This document shows, one piece after another, positions 1 through 10,389 of a stretch of DNA of 64,000 bases. The notes under the pieces are model-generated. The model was not told the DNA's origin. It saw only the letters and a program-made list of their open reading frames with translations, and did no database searches. Where the stretch lies: assembly GCF_900100085.1 (NCBI RefSeq), contig NZ_FNEJ01000006.1:1-64000 (forward strand), read 5' to 3'. The DNA comes from Salipiger marinus (lineage in GTDB: Bacteria; Pseudomonadota; Alphaproteobacteria; Rhodobacterales; Rhodobacteraceae). The number at the start of each line of letters is the position of its first letter. Position 1 is the first letter of the stretch. A program made the position numbers and the translations under genes.

Positions 1-339
1 GCAGACATCCGATTACCTGGGGTTCGACCTGGTCATGGTCAACAACCTGCCAGAGCCGAGCGTCCTGCTGGCTGACAGAGGCTATGATGCTGACCGCATT
101 CGGAAAAAGATGGAGGCGCGGGAGGTGCTCACCCAAATTCCCATGCGCAAATCACGCAGGATGCGCGTGGGTGTGGATCATTCTCTCTATTCCTTGCGCA
201 ACCTTGTCGAGCGGTGCTTCAACAAGTTGAAAAACGCACGCCGTGTCGCCACACGCTACGACAAAACCGCTGAGAGCTTCTTGGGCTTCATCGACATCAC
301 CTCCATCCGACTTTGGCTGCGCCTTTTGTCAACATGACC
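1..339 (+). mobile_element. IS5-family insertion sequence, right part only
   Basis: The window opens inside an insertion sequence. The transposase reading frame runs off the left edge and stops at 335-337. The bases just after the stop (about 324-339, ending in AACATGACC) look like the usual terminal inverted repeat of this IS type, but the left end is outside the window so the repeat cannot be confirmed. Immediately to the right an unrelated reading frame begins in mid-protein, so the element appears to have inserted into a gene. Confidence 0.75.
2..337 (+). CDS. IS5-family transposase, C-terminal fragment (partial at window edge)
   Basis: The frame is open from base 2 and ends at TGA 335-337, giving about 111 residues. 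It shows the C-terminal DDE-transposase signature of IS5-type elements: LLADRGYDADRIR holds the second Asp of the catalytic triad, and the following LVERCFNKLKNARRVATRYD contains the conserved Glu with the Tyr-Arg-containing C1 motif. The enzyme would cut and join DNA ends during transposition of the IS. The 5' part lies outside the window, so whether the copy is intact cannot be judged. An ATG at 35 lies in frame but is internal to the catalytic domain and is not the start. Confidence 0.85.
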   Translation, partial: QTSDYLGFDLVMVNNLPEPSVLLADRGYDADRIRKKMEAREVLTQIPMRKSRRMRVGVDHSLYSLRNLVERCFNKLKNARRVATRYDKTAESFLGFIDITSIRLWLRLLST

Positions 340-890
340 TAGGGTGGGAGACGATCCAAATCGTTCACAAGCGGCTGGACCTTCCTGTTGGCGAGATCAT
401 TACGGCCATCCGGACGGGTGCTTTGCGCCTTGGTCAGCGCCCTGATGTGTTCGGCTACCACGGGCTTGTGGTGGAAATCACTGAGGTTGCTGCGTTCAAA
501 GCAAAGGCCGCGCCGAAGCCTAAGCCATCGACCAACCAGGGAGAGGTGACCGCAGCGGCCTTTGCCCGGTCGGCGGGTATTCGGGGGAAAGGGCAATTCC
601 TGGCTCTGATCGAAGGTGGTTACACGCCCGCGACGCTGGTTTTGAATCCTACGACTAAGCGTCGGGAATGGCGCATGAGCCGCGACGACATCGCTGCGTT
701 TGAGGCCAACTACACGACACCATCGATGCTGTCGGCCGAAACCGGTGCGCATTTGAACACGATTCGGGCCGTTCTGCAGAGCGAGGGGGTCCAGCCGTTC
801 CGCCCGAACGGCCTGGATGTCGGACCGGTCTATCTTCGCAACGCTGTTGAGCCGGTTGTGGCACTCCTGAAATCTCAGGAAGGAAAGTGA
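340..890 (+). pseudogene. 5'-truncated gene, TniQ-like C-terminal remnant interrupted by the IS
   Basis: A coherent open frame continues from the IS junction to TGA at 888-890, starting with GWETIQIVHKRLDLPVGEII. There is no plausible start codon or ribosome-binding site after the IS, so the 5' part was presumably removed or separated by the insertion. The roughly 183 residues contain short repeated helix-turn-helix-like segments (around VTAAAFARSAGIRGKGQF and SMLSAETGAHLNTIRAVL) and an Ala/Lys/Pro linker. This arrangement resembles the C-terminal region of TniQ proteins of Tn552/Tn5053-type transposons. That assignment is from remembered family style and is moderate at best. The base composition is visibly lower in GC than the chromosomal genes to the right, which fits acquired DNA. 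Confidence 0.5.
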
Positions 891-1041
891 CCGCCAGCCA
901 CGGGTCATGCTGAGACACCGTTCTATCTCAGTGCGCTAGAAGAAATCGTTTACATGGCACCTCAAGCCTCTTGACAGCGGGTGTGCATGAAAAACGCCAA
1001 ATCGTGCAAGCTTATGGTGCATTGGCAAAATGGAAGGGCGG

Positions 1042-1118
1042 TGGCGATCCCGGGAGGACTCGAACCCCCAACATCCTGATTAGAAGTCAGGTGCTCTATC
1101 CAGTTGAGCTACGGGACC
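1042..1118 (-). tRNA. tRNA-Arg (anticodon UCU)
   Basis: Read on the minus strand, the segment folds as a complete 77-base cloverleaf including an encoded CCA at 1042-1044. The acceptor stem GGTCCCG pairs with CGGGATC with one G-T wobble. The D arm contains AGCTC..GAGC, the anticodon stem is CCTGA/TCAGG around loop CTTCTAA giving anticodon UCU, and the T arm is GGGGGTTCGAGTCCTCC. It reads AGA codons. Its 3' end faces the IS/TniQ-like remnant, the side on which tRNA-targeting elements usually insert. Confidence 0.95.
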
Positions 1119-1597
1119 GCTGCCGCCTGTCGGGTGCGGGACCGGCGGGGCGGTCTGCGCCCGGCGGGTTGCCGACACCTCGGTCTGGACGGGTCCGAGG
1201 TCGCAGAGTCTGTGACTCTTGTCAAGAACCCGCAGCCGCGTCCCCCTGCCCCAAACAGCGACCTTGCCGGGGGGTGCGGTCCAGCAGCCGCAGGGCCGTG
1301 GATCATCTGCCCGTCAAGGCGCGCGGTCTCTTCGTCCGCCACAGCCATCCGAGTTCGGCCTCGGAGGGGCGGACGGGGGGATGCACGTCTTGCCACCCGT
1401 CCCCAGTTCGCGGCCATGGGCCGCATCCCGCGTCGCCAAGCTGCAGCGTGACCCCGTCCAGCGGCGGCACGATCCCCGCCAGTCACGCGCAAGTTCGCAG
1501 CGCCCGCTGAGCAGCGTCGTTTCCAGATCAACGATCCGCCCCCCGCCGCCTTGGCAAAGGGCTCCGTCCGGTCAGCGGGCGACCAGCGGCGGCAGGG
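1119..1597. other. Gene-free stretch with a probable decayed gene
   Basis: No intact gene could be supported between the tRNA and the CoA-transferase gene. On the minus strand an ATG at 1599-1601 overlaps the CoA-transferase stop as ATGA, but that frame stops after nine codons (MTLPPLVAR). Further downstream the minus strand gives short stretches that read like protein but in different frames, for example VPPLDGVTLQLGDAGCGPWP around 1415-1475. This looks like a frameshifted remnant of a once translationally coupled gene. Its family was not recognised. Confidence 0.4.
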
Positions 1598-2695
1598 TCA
1601 TGGCAGGCTCTCTCCGACGGCGGGCACGGCGCGATAGGCGCGCGGCGCCTCGGCCACGCGCGGCGCAGGCGCGGGATAGCGCACCGGCCCGCCCGGGGTC
1701 TGCACGGTGATGCGGCGCAGATGCGGGTGGCTGGACAGGCCCGCCATGTCATTGACCCGTGCCAGCGCCACATCGGCCTCGCGCAGCCGCGCCTCGGCCT
1801 GATCGGCGGTCAGGGTGGCAAAGGCCTGCGCCACCAGCGCGTCGGTCTGGTCGCGATGGGCCACGCGGGCCACGTTGGTGGCGAAACGCGGATCCGTCCC
1901 AAGACCGGGCTCCCCCAGAAACACCTCCGCCAGCTTGCGCCATTCCCGGTCGCTCTGGACAGAGATCAGGATCAGCTGCCCGTCGGCGGTGGAAAAGGCG
2001 CTGTAGGGTGAAATCGACGGATGCGCCATGCCCACCCGCTGCGGGCTGCTGCCCGCCTCGTGGTTCAGCAGCGGCACGGTCAGCCAGTCCGCCATCACGT
2101 CGAACATCGACACCGACAGCGTGGCCCCCTGCCCGGTGATGCCGCGCGCGATCAGCGCCTCCAGAATGGCGGCATGGGCGGTGGCCCCGGTCGCCACATC
2201 GACGATGGACATGCCCACCCGCGCGGGTTCGGACGGCCCCCCGGTGATGGAGCACAGCCCGGATTCGGCCTGTATCAGCAGATCATAGGCCTTGCGGTCG
2301 GCCAGCGGCCCGCCTTCGCCATAGCCGGTGATGGAACAGGTGATCAGCCGGGGATGACGGTTCCGCAGATCCTCGGGGGCAAAGCCCAGCCGGGCCAGCG
2401 CGCCGCGTTTCAGATTCTGCACCAGCACATCCGCACCCGCCACCAGATCGGCGAACCGGGCCTTGTCGGCGGGATCGGTCAGATCCATCACCACCGAGGA
2501 CTTGCCCCGGTTCAGCCAGACAAAATAGCTGGACTGCCCGGCGGCGGCAGTGTCGTAGCCACGCGCAAAATCGCCCTCGGGGCGTTCGATCTTGATGACC
2601 TCCGCCCCGGCATCCGCAAGGCGCGAGGTGGCAAAGGGGGCGGCAACCGCCTGTTCAACGGCCACGACCCGCAGGCCGGTCAGCGGCAGGGTCAT
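1598..2695 (-). CDS. Family III CoA-transferase (CaiB/BaiF type)
   Basis: The 365-residue protein matches the CaiB/BaiF CoA-transferase family across its length: MTLPLTGLRVVAVEQAVAAP at the N-terminus, the Rossmann-like segment DAGAEVIKIERPEGD at about 28-42, and LNRGKSSVVMDL at 61-72. The catalytic aspartate is expected at D138 in AYDLLIQAESG. Family members move CoA between carboxylic acids such as succinate, oxalate, mesaconate or carnitine derivatives. The acceptor here cannot be read from sequence. The gene is divergent from a class I fumarase/mesaconase and an aldehyde dehydrogenase, which suggests dicarboxylate or branched C5-acid metabolism. Its stop overlaps the start of a decayed downstream frame. 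Confidence 0.88.
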   Translation of the reverse strand: MTLPLTGLRVVAVEQAVAAPFATSRLADAGAEVIKIERPEGDFARGYDTAAAGQSSYFVWLNRGKSSVVMDLTDPADKARFADLVAGADVLVQNLKRGALARLGFAPEDLRNRHPRLITCSITGYGEGGPLADRKAYDLLIQAESGLCSITGGPSEPARVGMSIVDVATGATAHAAILEALIARGITGQGATLSVSMFDVMADWLTVPLLNHEAGSSPQRVGMAHPSISPYSAFSTADGQLILISVQSDREWRKLAEVFLGEPGLGTDPRFATNVARVAHRDQTDALVAQAFATLTADQAEARLREADVALARVNDMAGLSSHPHLRRITVQTPGGPVRYPAPAPRVAEAPRAYRAVPAVGESLP

Positions 2696-2950
2696 GGCCG
2701 CCTCCGGAATTCCCGCCGCTCAGGCGTCGTCAGAACCGTTGTCATGCACTCCTCCGCTCAAGGCTGGTCCCATGGCGGGTGCCGCCGCGCCATCCGGCCC
2801 CGCCACGTCCCGCAGGGCCAGTCTACGCAGCGGGCGGGGCGCGCAAAAATAGCAAGGCGCGCTAGAGGCGATAGGTTTTGCCTTTAGCCCCCCCGGCTTT
2901 GCCTGCCGCCTGCCGCATGGCAGTCTTGCCCCATGCAAGGGAGAGGCAGA
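2696..2950. promoter_or_regulatory. Divergent promoter region between CoA-transferase and fumarase genes
   Basis: This 255-bp gap separates two divergently transcribed genes and must carry both promoters. A loose inverted repeat, GCAAAA at 2843-2848 and TTTTGC at 2876-2881, flanks a 27-bp centre and could be an operator, but nothing else supports this. No regulator gene is adjacent. Confidence 0.35.
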
Positions 2951-4441
2951 ATGCCGGCCATCACCGAAAGCCACGTCACCGACAGCATCGCCGAGGCGCT
3001 GCAGTTCGTCGCCTGCTACCACCCGCCCGATTTCATCGCCGCCCTGAGCCGCGCCCATGCCGCCGAAGAAAGCCCCGCCGCCCGCGAGGCCATCGCACAG
3101 ATCCTTGTCAATTCGCGGATGTGCGCGCTGGGGCAGCGCCCGATCTGTCAGGATACCGGGGTGGCCAATGTCTTTGTCGACATCGGCGTGCAGGCCCGGC
3201 TGGACTGGCACCGCCCCCTGCAGGACATCGTTGATGATGCCGTGCGCCGCGCCTACCGGCTGGACAGCAATCCGCTGCGCGCCTCGGTGGTGCGCGATCC
3301 GTTCGACAGCCGTCAGAACACCGGCGACAACACGCCCGCGATGATCCAGACGCGGATGGTGGCGGGCGACCGGGTAGAGATCACGGTTTCGGCCAAGGGC
3401 GGCGGGTCGGAAAACAAGACGCGCTTTGCGGTGCTGGCGCCTTCGGCCTCCGTGGCGGACTGGGTGGTGGAGCAGATGCGCGGCATGGGCGCGGGCTGGT
3501 GCCCGCCGGGGCTGCTGGGTCTTGGCATCGGCGGCAGCGTCGACAAGGCCATGGCCATGGCCAAGGAGGCGCTGAACGATCCCATCGACCTTGACGCCCT
3601 GCGCGCCCGCGGTCCGCAGTCCGCCGCAGAGCGCCTGCGGCTGGAAATCTGCGACCGCGTGAACGCGCTTGGTCTGGGCGCGCAGGGGCTGGGCGGGCTG
3701 ACCAGCGTTCTGGACGTAAAAATCCGGCATTTTCCGACCCATGCAGCCTCGCTGCCGGTTGCGCTGATCCCCAATTGCGCGGCAACGCGGCATGTGCGCT
3801 TCACGCTTGACGGCACGGGGCCCGCGCGGTTCACCCCGCCGGATCTGGCGCTCTGGCCGCAGATCACGCTGGAGACGGCAGCGGCACAGGCGCGCCGCAT
3901 CGATCTGGATACGCTGGATCAGAGCACGCTGGACAGTCTGCAGCCGGGCGAGCGGCTGCTGCTTTCGGGCACGCTGTATACGGGGCGCGACGCGGCGCAC
4001 AGGCGCATGGTCGATCATCTGGACCGGGGCGAGGCGCTGCCCGTCGATCTGCGCGGGCGCGCCCTCTATTACGTGGGCCCCGTCGATCCGGTCGGGGCGG
4101 AGGTGATCGGCCCCGCCGGTCCCACAACCGCCACGCGCATGGACCGCTTCACCGACCGGATTCTGCGCGACACCGGGCTGAAGGTGATGATCGGCAAGGC
4201 GGAACGCGGCCCCGAGGCCCTGCGCGCCATCGCCGAACATGGCGCGGTCTACATGGTCGCCGTCGGGGGCGCCGCCTATCTGGTGGCACAGGCCATCCGC
4301 GAAGCAACACAGGTGGCATGGCCCGATCTGGGAATGGAGGCGATCTATCGCTTCCGGGTGGAGGACATGCCGGTGCTGCTGGCCGTCGACACGCAGGGCC
4401 GCTCCATCCACGAGATCGGACCCAAGGCGTGGCGGCGCTGA
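2951..4441 (+). CDS. Class I fumarate hydratase / possible mesaconase ([4Fe-4S], fused two-domain form)
   Basis: The 496-residue product is a single-chain class I hydro-lyase of the FumA/FumB type with both the N-terminal alpha domain and C-terminal beta domain. Three cysteines, C66 in RPICQDTG, C184 in GWCPPGLLG and C276 in LIPNCAATRH, have almost the same spacing as the three [4Fe-4S] ligands of E. coli FumA. The C-terminal half carries LSGTLYTGRDAAHRRM and the MIGKAERGP segment. The enzyme would interconvert fumarate and malate. Members of this family can also hydrate mesaconate to citramalate. The start at 2951 was chosen over 2933 because GGGAGAGGC lies just upstream of it. The neighbouring CoA-transferase makes a mesaconate or related role plausible but unproven. 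Confidence 0.88.
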   Translation: MPAITESHVTDSIAEALQFVACYHPPDFIAALSRAHAAEESPAAREAIAQILVNSRMCALGQRPICQDTGVANVFVDIGVQARLDWHRPLQDIVDDAVRRAYRLDSNPLRASVVRDPFDSRQNTGDNTPAMIQTRMVAGDRVEITVSAKGGGSENKTRFAVLAPSASVADWVVEQMRGMGAGWCPPGLLGLGIGGSVDKAMAMAKEALNDPIDLDALRARGPQSAAERLRLEICDRVNALGLGAQGLGGLTSVLDVKIRHFPTHAASLPVALIPNCAATRHVRFTLDGTGPARFTPPDLALWPQITLETAAAQARRIDLDTLDQSTLDSLQPGERLLLSGTLYTGRDAAHRRMVDHLDRGEALPVDLRGRALYYVGPVDPVGAEVIGPAGPTTATRMDRFTDRILRDTGLKVMIGKAERGPEALRAIAEHGAVYMVAVGGAAYLVAQAIREATQVAWPDLGMEAIYRFRVEDMPVLLAVDTQGRSIHEIGPKAWRR

Positions 4442-4600
4442 GCCCGCGCCCCTTGCGGCCATAGCCCCCGGCTCTGGCGCCAAGACCGGAAAGATATTTC
4501 CGCCCCGCCCCGCGCCGCGCCAGACTTCGGCCCGCAGGGCGCACGGTTCCGCCGGACCGCAACGGCGCGCGCCCTTTCAGGACAAAGGGAGAGGACAGGC

Positions 4601-6043
4601 ATGTATCGGCTGGAGCACTGGATCGGCGGCGCCTTGGTGGCGCCCGAGCGCGGCGCCTATCTGGACGCCGTGAACCCCGCAACCGGACAGGTGGCGGGAC
4701 AGGTGGCGGCAGGCGACCGCGCGGATGTCGACCGGGCCGTGGCTGCGGCGCAGGCCGCCGCCGAAGGCTGGCGCCGCTACCCCGCGGCAGAGCGGGGCCG
4801 GATCATGCTGGCCATCGCCGCCGCCCTGCGCGCCAACCGCGACCGGCTGGCGGCGCTGGAACGCGCCGATACCGGCAAGCCGCTGCCCACCGCACTGGCC
4901 GAGGTCGAGGGCAGCGCCGCCTATTTCGAATTCTACGGCAGCCTCGTCTATCTGCCTGCGGGCGATGTTCTGGACGTGGCACCCGACCAGCATGTGTTCA
5001 CCCGGCGCGAGCCTTTCGGGATCGTGGGTGTGATCACGCCGTGGAACCTGCCGCTCAATCAGGCCGCGCGGGCCATCGCCCCGGCGCTGACCGCAGGCAA
5101 TGTGGTGGTGGCCAAACCGTCCGAGGTGACCTCGCAGTCCACCCTCGCGCTGGCGGAACTGGCCGCCGGGGCGGGTCTGCCTGCCGGGGTGATCAACGTG
5201 GTGCTGGGCACGGGTCCGGAGGCGGGCGAGGCGATCGTGCGCCATCCTCAGGTGCGCAAGGTGGCCTTTACCGGCTCGGTCGGCGTGGGTCAGGCCATCG
5301 GGCGCATCGCCGCCGACCGGATCATTCCCCTGACGCTGGAACTGGGCGGCAAATCCGCCAACATCATTTTCGAGGATGCCGATCTGGATCTGGCGGCGCG
5401 GGAGTCGGTCCGGGGCTTTACCCTGAACGCCGGGCAGGTCTGTTCCGCAGGCACGCGGATTCTGGTGCAGCGCGGCGTCTATGACCGCTTTCTGGACGCT
5501 GCCCGCACCGCCGCAGAGGCGCTGATCCCCGGCGACACGCTGGGCCCCATCATCACCGAGGCACAGTTCCGCCGCGTTCAGGGGTTTTTCGAGGTGGCCC
5601 GGCAGGACGGCGCGCGGCTGGTCACCGGGGGCCGGGTGGCCGAGGTGGCGGGGCATCCGCAGGGGCATTTCATCGCGCCCACGCTTTATGCCGATGTCTC
5701 GAACGACATGCGCATCGCCCGGCAGGAAATCTTTGGCCCGGTCGGGGTGGTCATCCCCTTCGACACCGAGGCGGAGGCGGTGGCGCTCGCCAATGACAGC
5801 GAGTACGGGCTGATCGGCACGCTCTGGACCCGCGATGTCAGCCGCGCGCTGCGGGTCGCGGACCGGATCGAGGCCGGGCAGATTTTTGTCAATGTCTGGA
5901 ACACCATGTCGGTGCAGACCCCGTTCGGCGGCCACAAGAACAGCGGCTACGGGCGCGAAAAGGGCATCGAGGCGCTACACCATTACGGCCATGTAAAGAC
6001 CGTGACGCTTCGGGTGGACCCGGCTCCGGACGGGCGGCATTGA
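4601..6043 (+). CDS. NAD(P)-dependent aldehyde dehydrogenase
   Basis: The 480-residue length and motifs are those of the ALDH superfamily, closest in feel to betaine/gamma-aminobutyraldehyde dehydrogenases. Seen are the oxyanion Asn N149 in TPWNLPL, the nucleotide-binding segment VAFTGSVGVG at 221-230, the general base E247 in LELGGKSAN, and the catalytic C281 in NAGQVCSAGTR. It oxidises an aldehyde to the acid with NAD(P)+ in the cytoplasm. The substrate is not predictable. AAAGGGAGAGGACAGGC precedes the ATG as a good ribosome-binding site. It lies 159 bp downstream of the fumarase gene on the same strand, so it may be co-transcribed or have its own promoter in the gap. Confidence 0.9.
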   Translation: MYRLEHWIGGALVAPERGAYLDAVNPATGQVAGQVAAGDRADVDRAVAAAQAAAEGWRRYPAAERGRIMLAIAAALRANRDRLAALERADTGKPLPTALAEVEGSAAYFEFYGSLVYLPAGDVLDVAPDQHVFTRREPFGIVGVITPWNLPLNQAARAIAPALTAGNVVVAKPSEVTSQSTLALAELAAGAGLPAGVINVVLGTGPEAGEAIVRHPQVRKVAFTGSVGVGQAIGRIAADRIIPLTLELGGKSANIIFEDADLDLAARESVRGFTLNAGQVCSAGTRILVQRGVYDRFLDAARTAAEALIPGDTLGPIITEAQFRRVQGFFEVARQDGARLVTGGRVAEVAGHPQGHFIAPTLYADVSNDMRIARQEIFGPVGVVIPFDTEAEAVALANDSEYGLIGTLWTRDVSRALRVADRIEAGQIFVNVWNTMSVQTPFGGHKNSGYGREKGIEALHHYGHVKTVTLRVDPAPDGRH

Positions 6044-6210
6044 CGGTCTCTGCCAAGCCCGCAGCCTCGACGGCGAGGCCCCCGCTTTCCGGGTGACCAA
6101 ACCATTCCGAAAGCACGCATCCCGGAAGGCTGCCTGAGGGACCGTCTGGGCCGCCTCTGCCGGGACATTGCCCCCTGCAGAAACCCCGACCGCCGTCGCC
6201 AAAAGTCAAT

Positions 6211-6228
6211 GGGCGCCCAAGGGCGCCC
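6211..6228. terminator. Hairpin between convergent genes, possible terminator
   Basis: Two copies of the palindromic octamer GGGCGCCC sit two bases apart in the 254-bp gap between the convergent aldehyde dehydrogenase and complex I subunit genes. Together they could fold into an 8-bp GC stem. There is no T-tract on either side, so this is a weak terminator call. Nothing else was recognised in 6044-6297. Confidence 0.35.
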
Positions 6229-6297
6229 TGCATATGGGTAAGCAAAAGCCTCGGCGCACGCTGTCGCCTCTTCGGCCCTTGAGCCCGGTCTGCAGCC

Positions 6298-6609
6298 TCA
6301 ATGCGTCCAGGCGCCGCGGCGGTCTACGGCGAAGTTTTCGGCATAGCCGCGGGCGCGGACGTTGGGCTTGCGCTTGTGCGGTTCGGTCACCACGGCCTCG
6401 ATGCCGTTTTCGCGGGCATAGGCCAGCGCCGCTTCCTTGCTGTCAAAGCGCAGCCGCACCTGGCTCTGGGTGTCGGCGGAGGAGGTCCAGCCCATCAGCG
6501 GATCGACTTCGCGCGCGCTGGCGGGGGCGAAATCCAGAATCCAGTCCTTCGTCTTGCCCTGCCCCGAAGACATGGCGGTTCTGGCGGGCTGATAGATCCG
6601 TGCGCGCAT
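6298..6609 (-). CDS. ETC complex I accessory subunit, NDUFS4-like
   Basis: The 103-residue protein begins [20 protein letters not shown] and contains [20 protein letters not shown] and [16 protein letters not shown]. These are the hallmark segments of the alphaproteobacterial homologue of the mitochondrial NDUFS4 (18 kDa) subunit of NADH:ubiquinone oxidoreductase. It is a soluble accessory subunit on the peripheral arm near the N module. It is encoded as a single gene away from the nuo operon, as is common in this order. A longer minus-strand frame passes through uvrB above it, but the family start is at 6607-6609. Confidence 0.92.
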   Translation of the reverse strand: MRARIYQPARTAMSSGQGKTKDWILDFAPASAREVDPLMGWTSSADTQSQVRLRFDSKEAALAYARENGIEAVVTEPHKRKPNVRARGYAENFAVDRRGAWTH

Positions 6610-6789
6610 GGACACTCTCCTGACAATCTGCCGCTTTATCGGCAATTCCCGCGCGCAGGGCAAGAGAGCGCCGCGGATTTTCGGCAGATCGCCCCGCCCC
6701 TGCCGCCGCAGATGGGACAGAGGGACGCGCTCTCTTGAATCCGCGCGCAGACGGGCCAATTCTGGACAGGTCTCAGGAAAGTGTCCCCC

Positions 6790-8988
<2,199 letters not shown>

Positions 8989-9003
8989 AGCACGCCCCGC
9001 GCA

Positions 9004-9036
9004 ACGAAAAACCCCCGCAGCGCGCAGCTGCGGGGG
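9004..9036 (-). terminator. Intrinsic terminator of the small membrane-protein gene
   Basis: The inverted repeat CCCCCGCAG (9012-9020) and CTGCGGGGG (9028-9036) forms a 9-bp GC stem. On the minus strand it is followed directly by TTTTT at 9007-9011. This is a classical Rho-independent terminator for the minus-strand gene ending at 9080. The stem could also help end uvrB transcripts on the plus strand. Confidence 0.85.
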
Positions 9037-9079
9037 CGTCGTGCCCGGCTGGACGCGGGGGCGGCCGTCGGATCAAGGA

Positions 9080-9316
9080 TCAGTTGGAGTTTTCTTCGGG
9101 CGGGGTCACGTCGACGGTGGGCACTTCGATGGTTTCGGTGGTGGTGCCCACGTCCACATCGCCCACGTCGGCCTCGACCTCGGGCATGTTGCCGCCTTCG
9201 ACGCTGACCTCGGGCATCGAGCCCTCTTCGGTGACGTTGAAATCGATCATATAGGCCCCGACGGCGATCACGATGGCGGCGGCGACCACGAGGCCGATGA
9301 TGGATCCGGTTTTCAT
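9080..9316 (-). CDS. Small acidic single-pass membrane protein, unknown function
   Basis: The 78-residue product starts MKTGSIIGLVVAAAIVIAVG, a single hydrophobic segment (about residues 5-25). It continues with an acidic, Glu/Asp/Val-rich tail containing the near-repeat SMPEVSVEGG / NMPEVEADVG and a Thr/Pro-rich end. No cysteine or lipobox is present, so the N-terminal segment is a signal anchor or an uncleaved signal. AAGGAGCAGGAC lies just before ATG 9314-9316, which fixes the start and shows it is translated efficiently. A strong terminator follows. The acidic tail would lie in the periplasm. I do not recognise the family. Confidence 0.75.
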   Translation of the reverse strand: MKTGSIIGLVVAAAIVIAVGAYMIDFNVTEEGSMPEVSVEGGNMPEVEADVGDVDVGTTTETIEVPTVDVTPPEENSN

Positions 9317-9528
9317 GTCCTGCTCCTTGGCTTTTGTTGCGAGCCGCGGCTTGTCGCAGCGGCGTTCCCTCAAGCAACTGTGAGGCGGGCGTGCAGGTTC
9401 CCGGATTTATTTCCGGAACCTCCCCGCGCGGCCCCGCGTTAACCGTGCCTTGTCCGCCGGATCACGGCGGCGCGACGGGGGCCGCGCGCCCCTCGACAGG
9501 GGGCAGAGGCCGCGCTACGTATCTTGCC

Positions 9529-9918
9529 ATGCGCGCATCTCTCCTGCTTCTCCTGCTTGTCCTGACTGCCTGCGGCACCCCGCAGGAACGCTGCGTCCGC
9601 GACGCGGCGGCGCCCTATCGCGACGCGCTCAAGGAACGGCAGCGCATCGCGCAGGATCTGTCGCGCGGCTTCACCTACGAGACCGAATTCGAACGGGTGG
9701 AGCGTTTTACGTGGTGCCGCGGCCCCAAGGGCAGCGCCTATCCCTGCTGGGAAACCGACATGGAGCCGGTCACCCGCCGCGTGCCGGTGGACCGTGCCGT
9801 GCTGCGCGCCCGCGACGCCGATCTGGCGCGGTCGCTGCCCACCCTGCGCAGCGATGCCCAGCAGGGCACCGCCGAATGCCGCATCGCCTTTCCGGAGCCG
9901 GAAACCGCCCCGACCTGA
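9529..9918 (+). CDS. Small predicted lipoprotein, unknown function
   Basis: The 129-residue frame begins MRASLLLLLLVLTACGTPQE. This is a lipoprotein signal peptide with lipobox LTAC, giving lipidation at about C16. The mature part has four further cysteines (in QERCVRD, FTWCRG, YPCWET, AECRIA) that could form disulfides in the periplasm. The upstream part of the open frame (9334-9528) is not protein-like and has no ribosome-binding site at its start. Genes like this next to uvrB in relatives are sometimes mislabelled as UvrB-related. The lipobox shows instead an envelope protein. Confidence 0.7.
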   Translation: MRASLLLLLLVLTACGTPQERCVRDAAAPYRDALKERQRIAQDLSRGFTYETEFERVERFTWCRGPKGSAYPCWETDMEPVTRRVPVDRAVLRARDADLARSLPTLRSDAQQGTAECRIAFPEPETAPT

Positions 9919-9926
9919 CCCGGCTG

Positions 9927-10334
9927 TCAGCGCAGCACATGCACCGAACAGGCCGCATGACGCACCACCATCGAGGCGGTGGATCCCAGCAGCAGATCGC
10001 TCATCCCCGGACGGTGCGAGGCAATGACGATCAGGTCGCTGCCCTGCTCCGCCGCATAGTCAAGGATGGTGCGCCCGGAATGCCCCTCGACCACCACGCC
10101 GCGCCCATGCGGCAGCGTCAGTGCCATCTGGTGCAGTTCCGCCTCCACCGCCGCGCGCGACTGCGTCACGTAATCGGCGGGCAGATAGGTGATGGCATAG
10201 CCCGGCACATGTTCCATGACATGCAGCAGGGTGATCCGCGCCTCGGGCTTGGCCAGATGGCGGGCGATGGCGATGGCGCGTTCCGTCTTCGTGTCGCTGT
10301 CGAACGAAATCGGCACCAGAATGTTGCTATACAT
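9927..10334 (-). CDS. Universal stress protein (UspA family)
   Basis: The 135-residue protein begins MYSNILVPISFDSDTKTERA and ends with the ATP-binding loop signature GxxG-(9)-G(S/T): HRPGMSDLLLGSTASMVV. This marks the ATP-binding branch of UspA proteins. These are small cytoplasmic dimers linked to survival under oxygen limitation, starvation or other stress. AGGAGGATTCTC precedes ATG 10332-10334, which argues against the longer frame up to 10439. An FNR-like box lies about 56 bp upstream of the start, suggesting induction at low oxygen. Confidence 0.9.
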   Translation of the reverse strand: MYSNILVPISFDSDTKTERAIAIARHLAKPEARITLLHVMEHVPGYAITYLPADYVTQSRAAVEAELHQMALTLPHGRGVVVEGHSGRTILDYAAEQGSDLIVIASHRPGMSDLLLGSTASMVVRHAACSVHVLR

Positions 10335-10389
10335 GAGAATCCTCCTGTCTCTGCCATGGACAGGATGCGCTATGCGAACGATGCGCACA

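Noticed and set aside
2843-2881. GCAAAA/TTTTGC palindrome as a regulator operator
   Set aside because: The arms are short and widely spaced and no regulator gene is adjacent; kept only as a remark in the promoter entry.
6610-6789. LexA/SOS box before uvrB
   Set aside because: No GTTC-N7-GTTC or reverse form was found in the gap.
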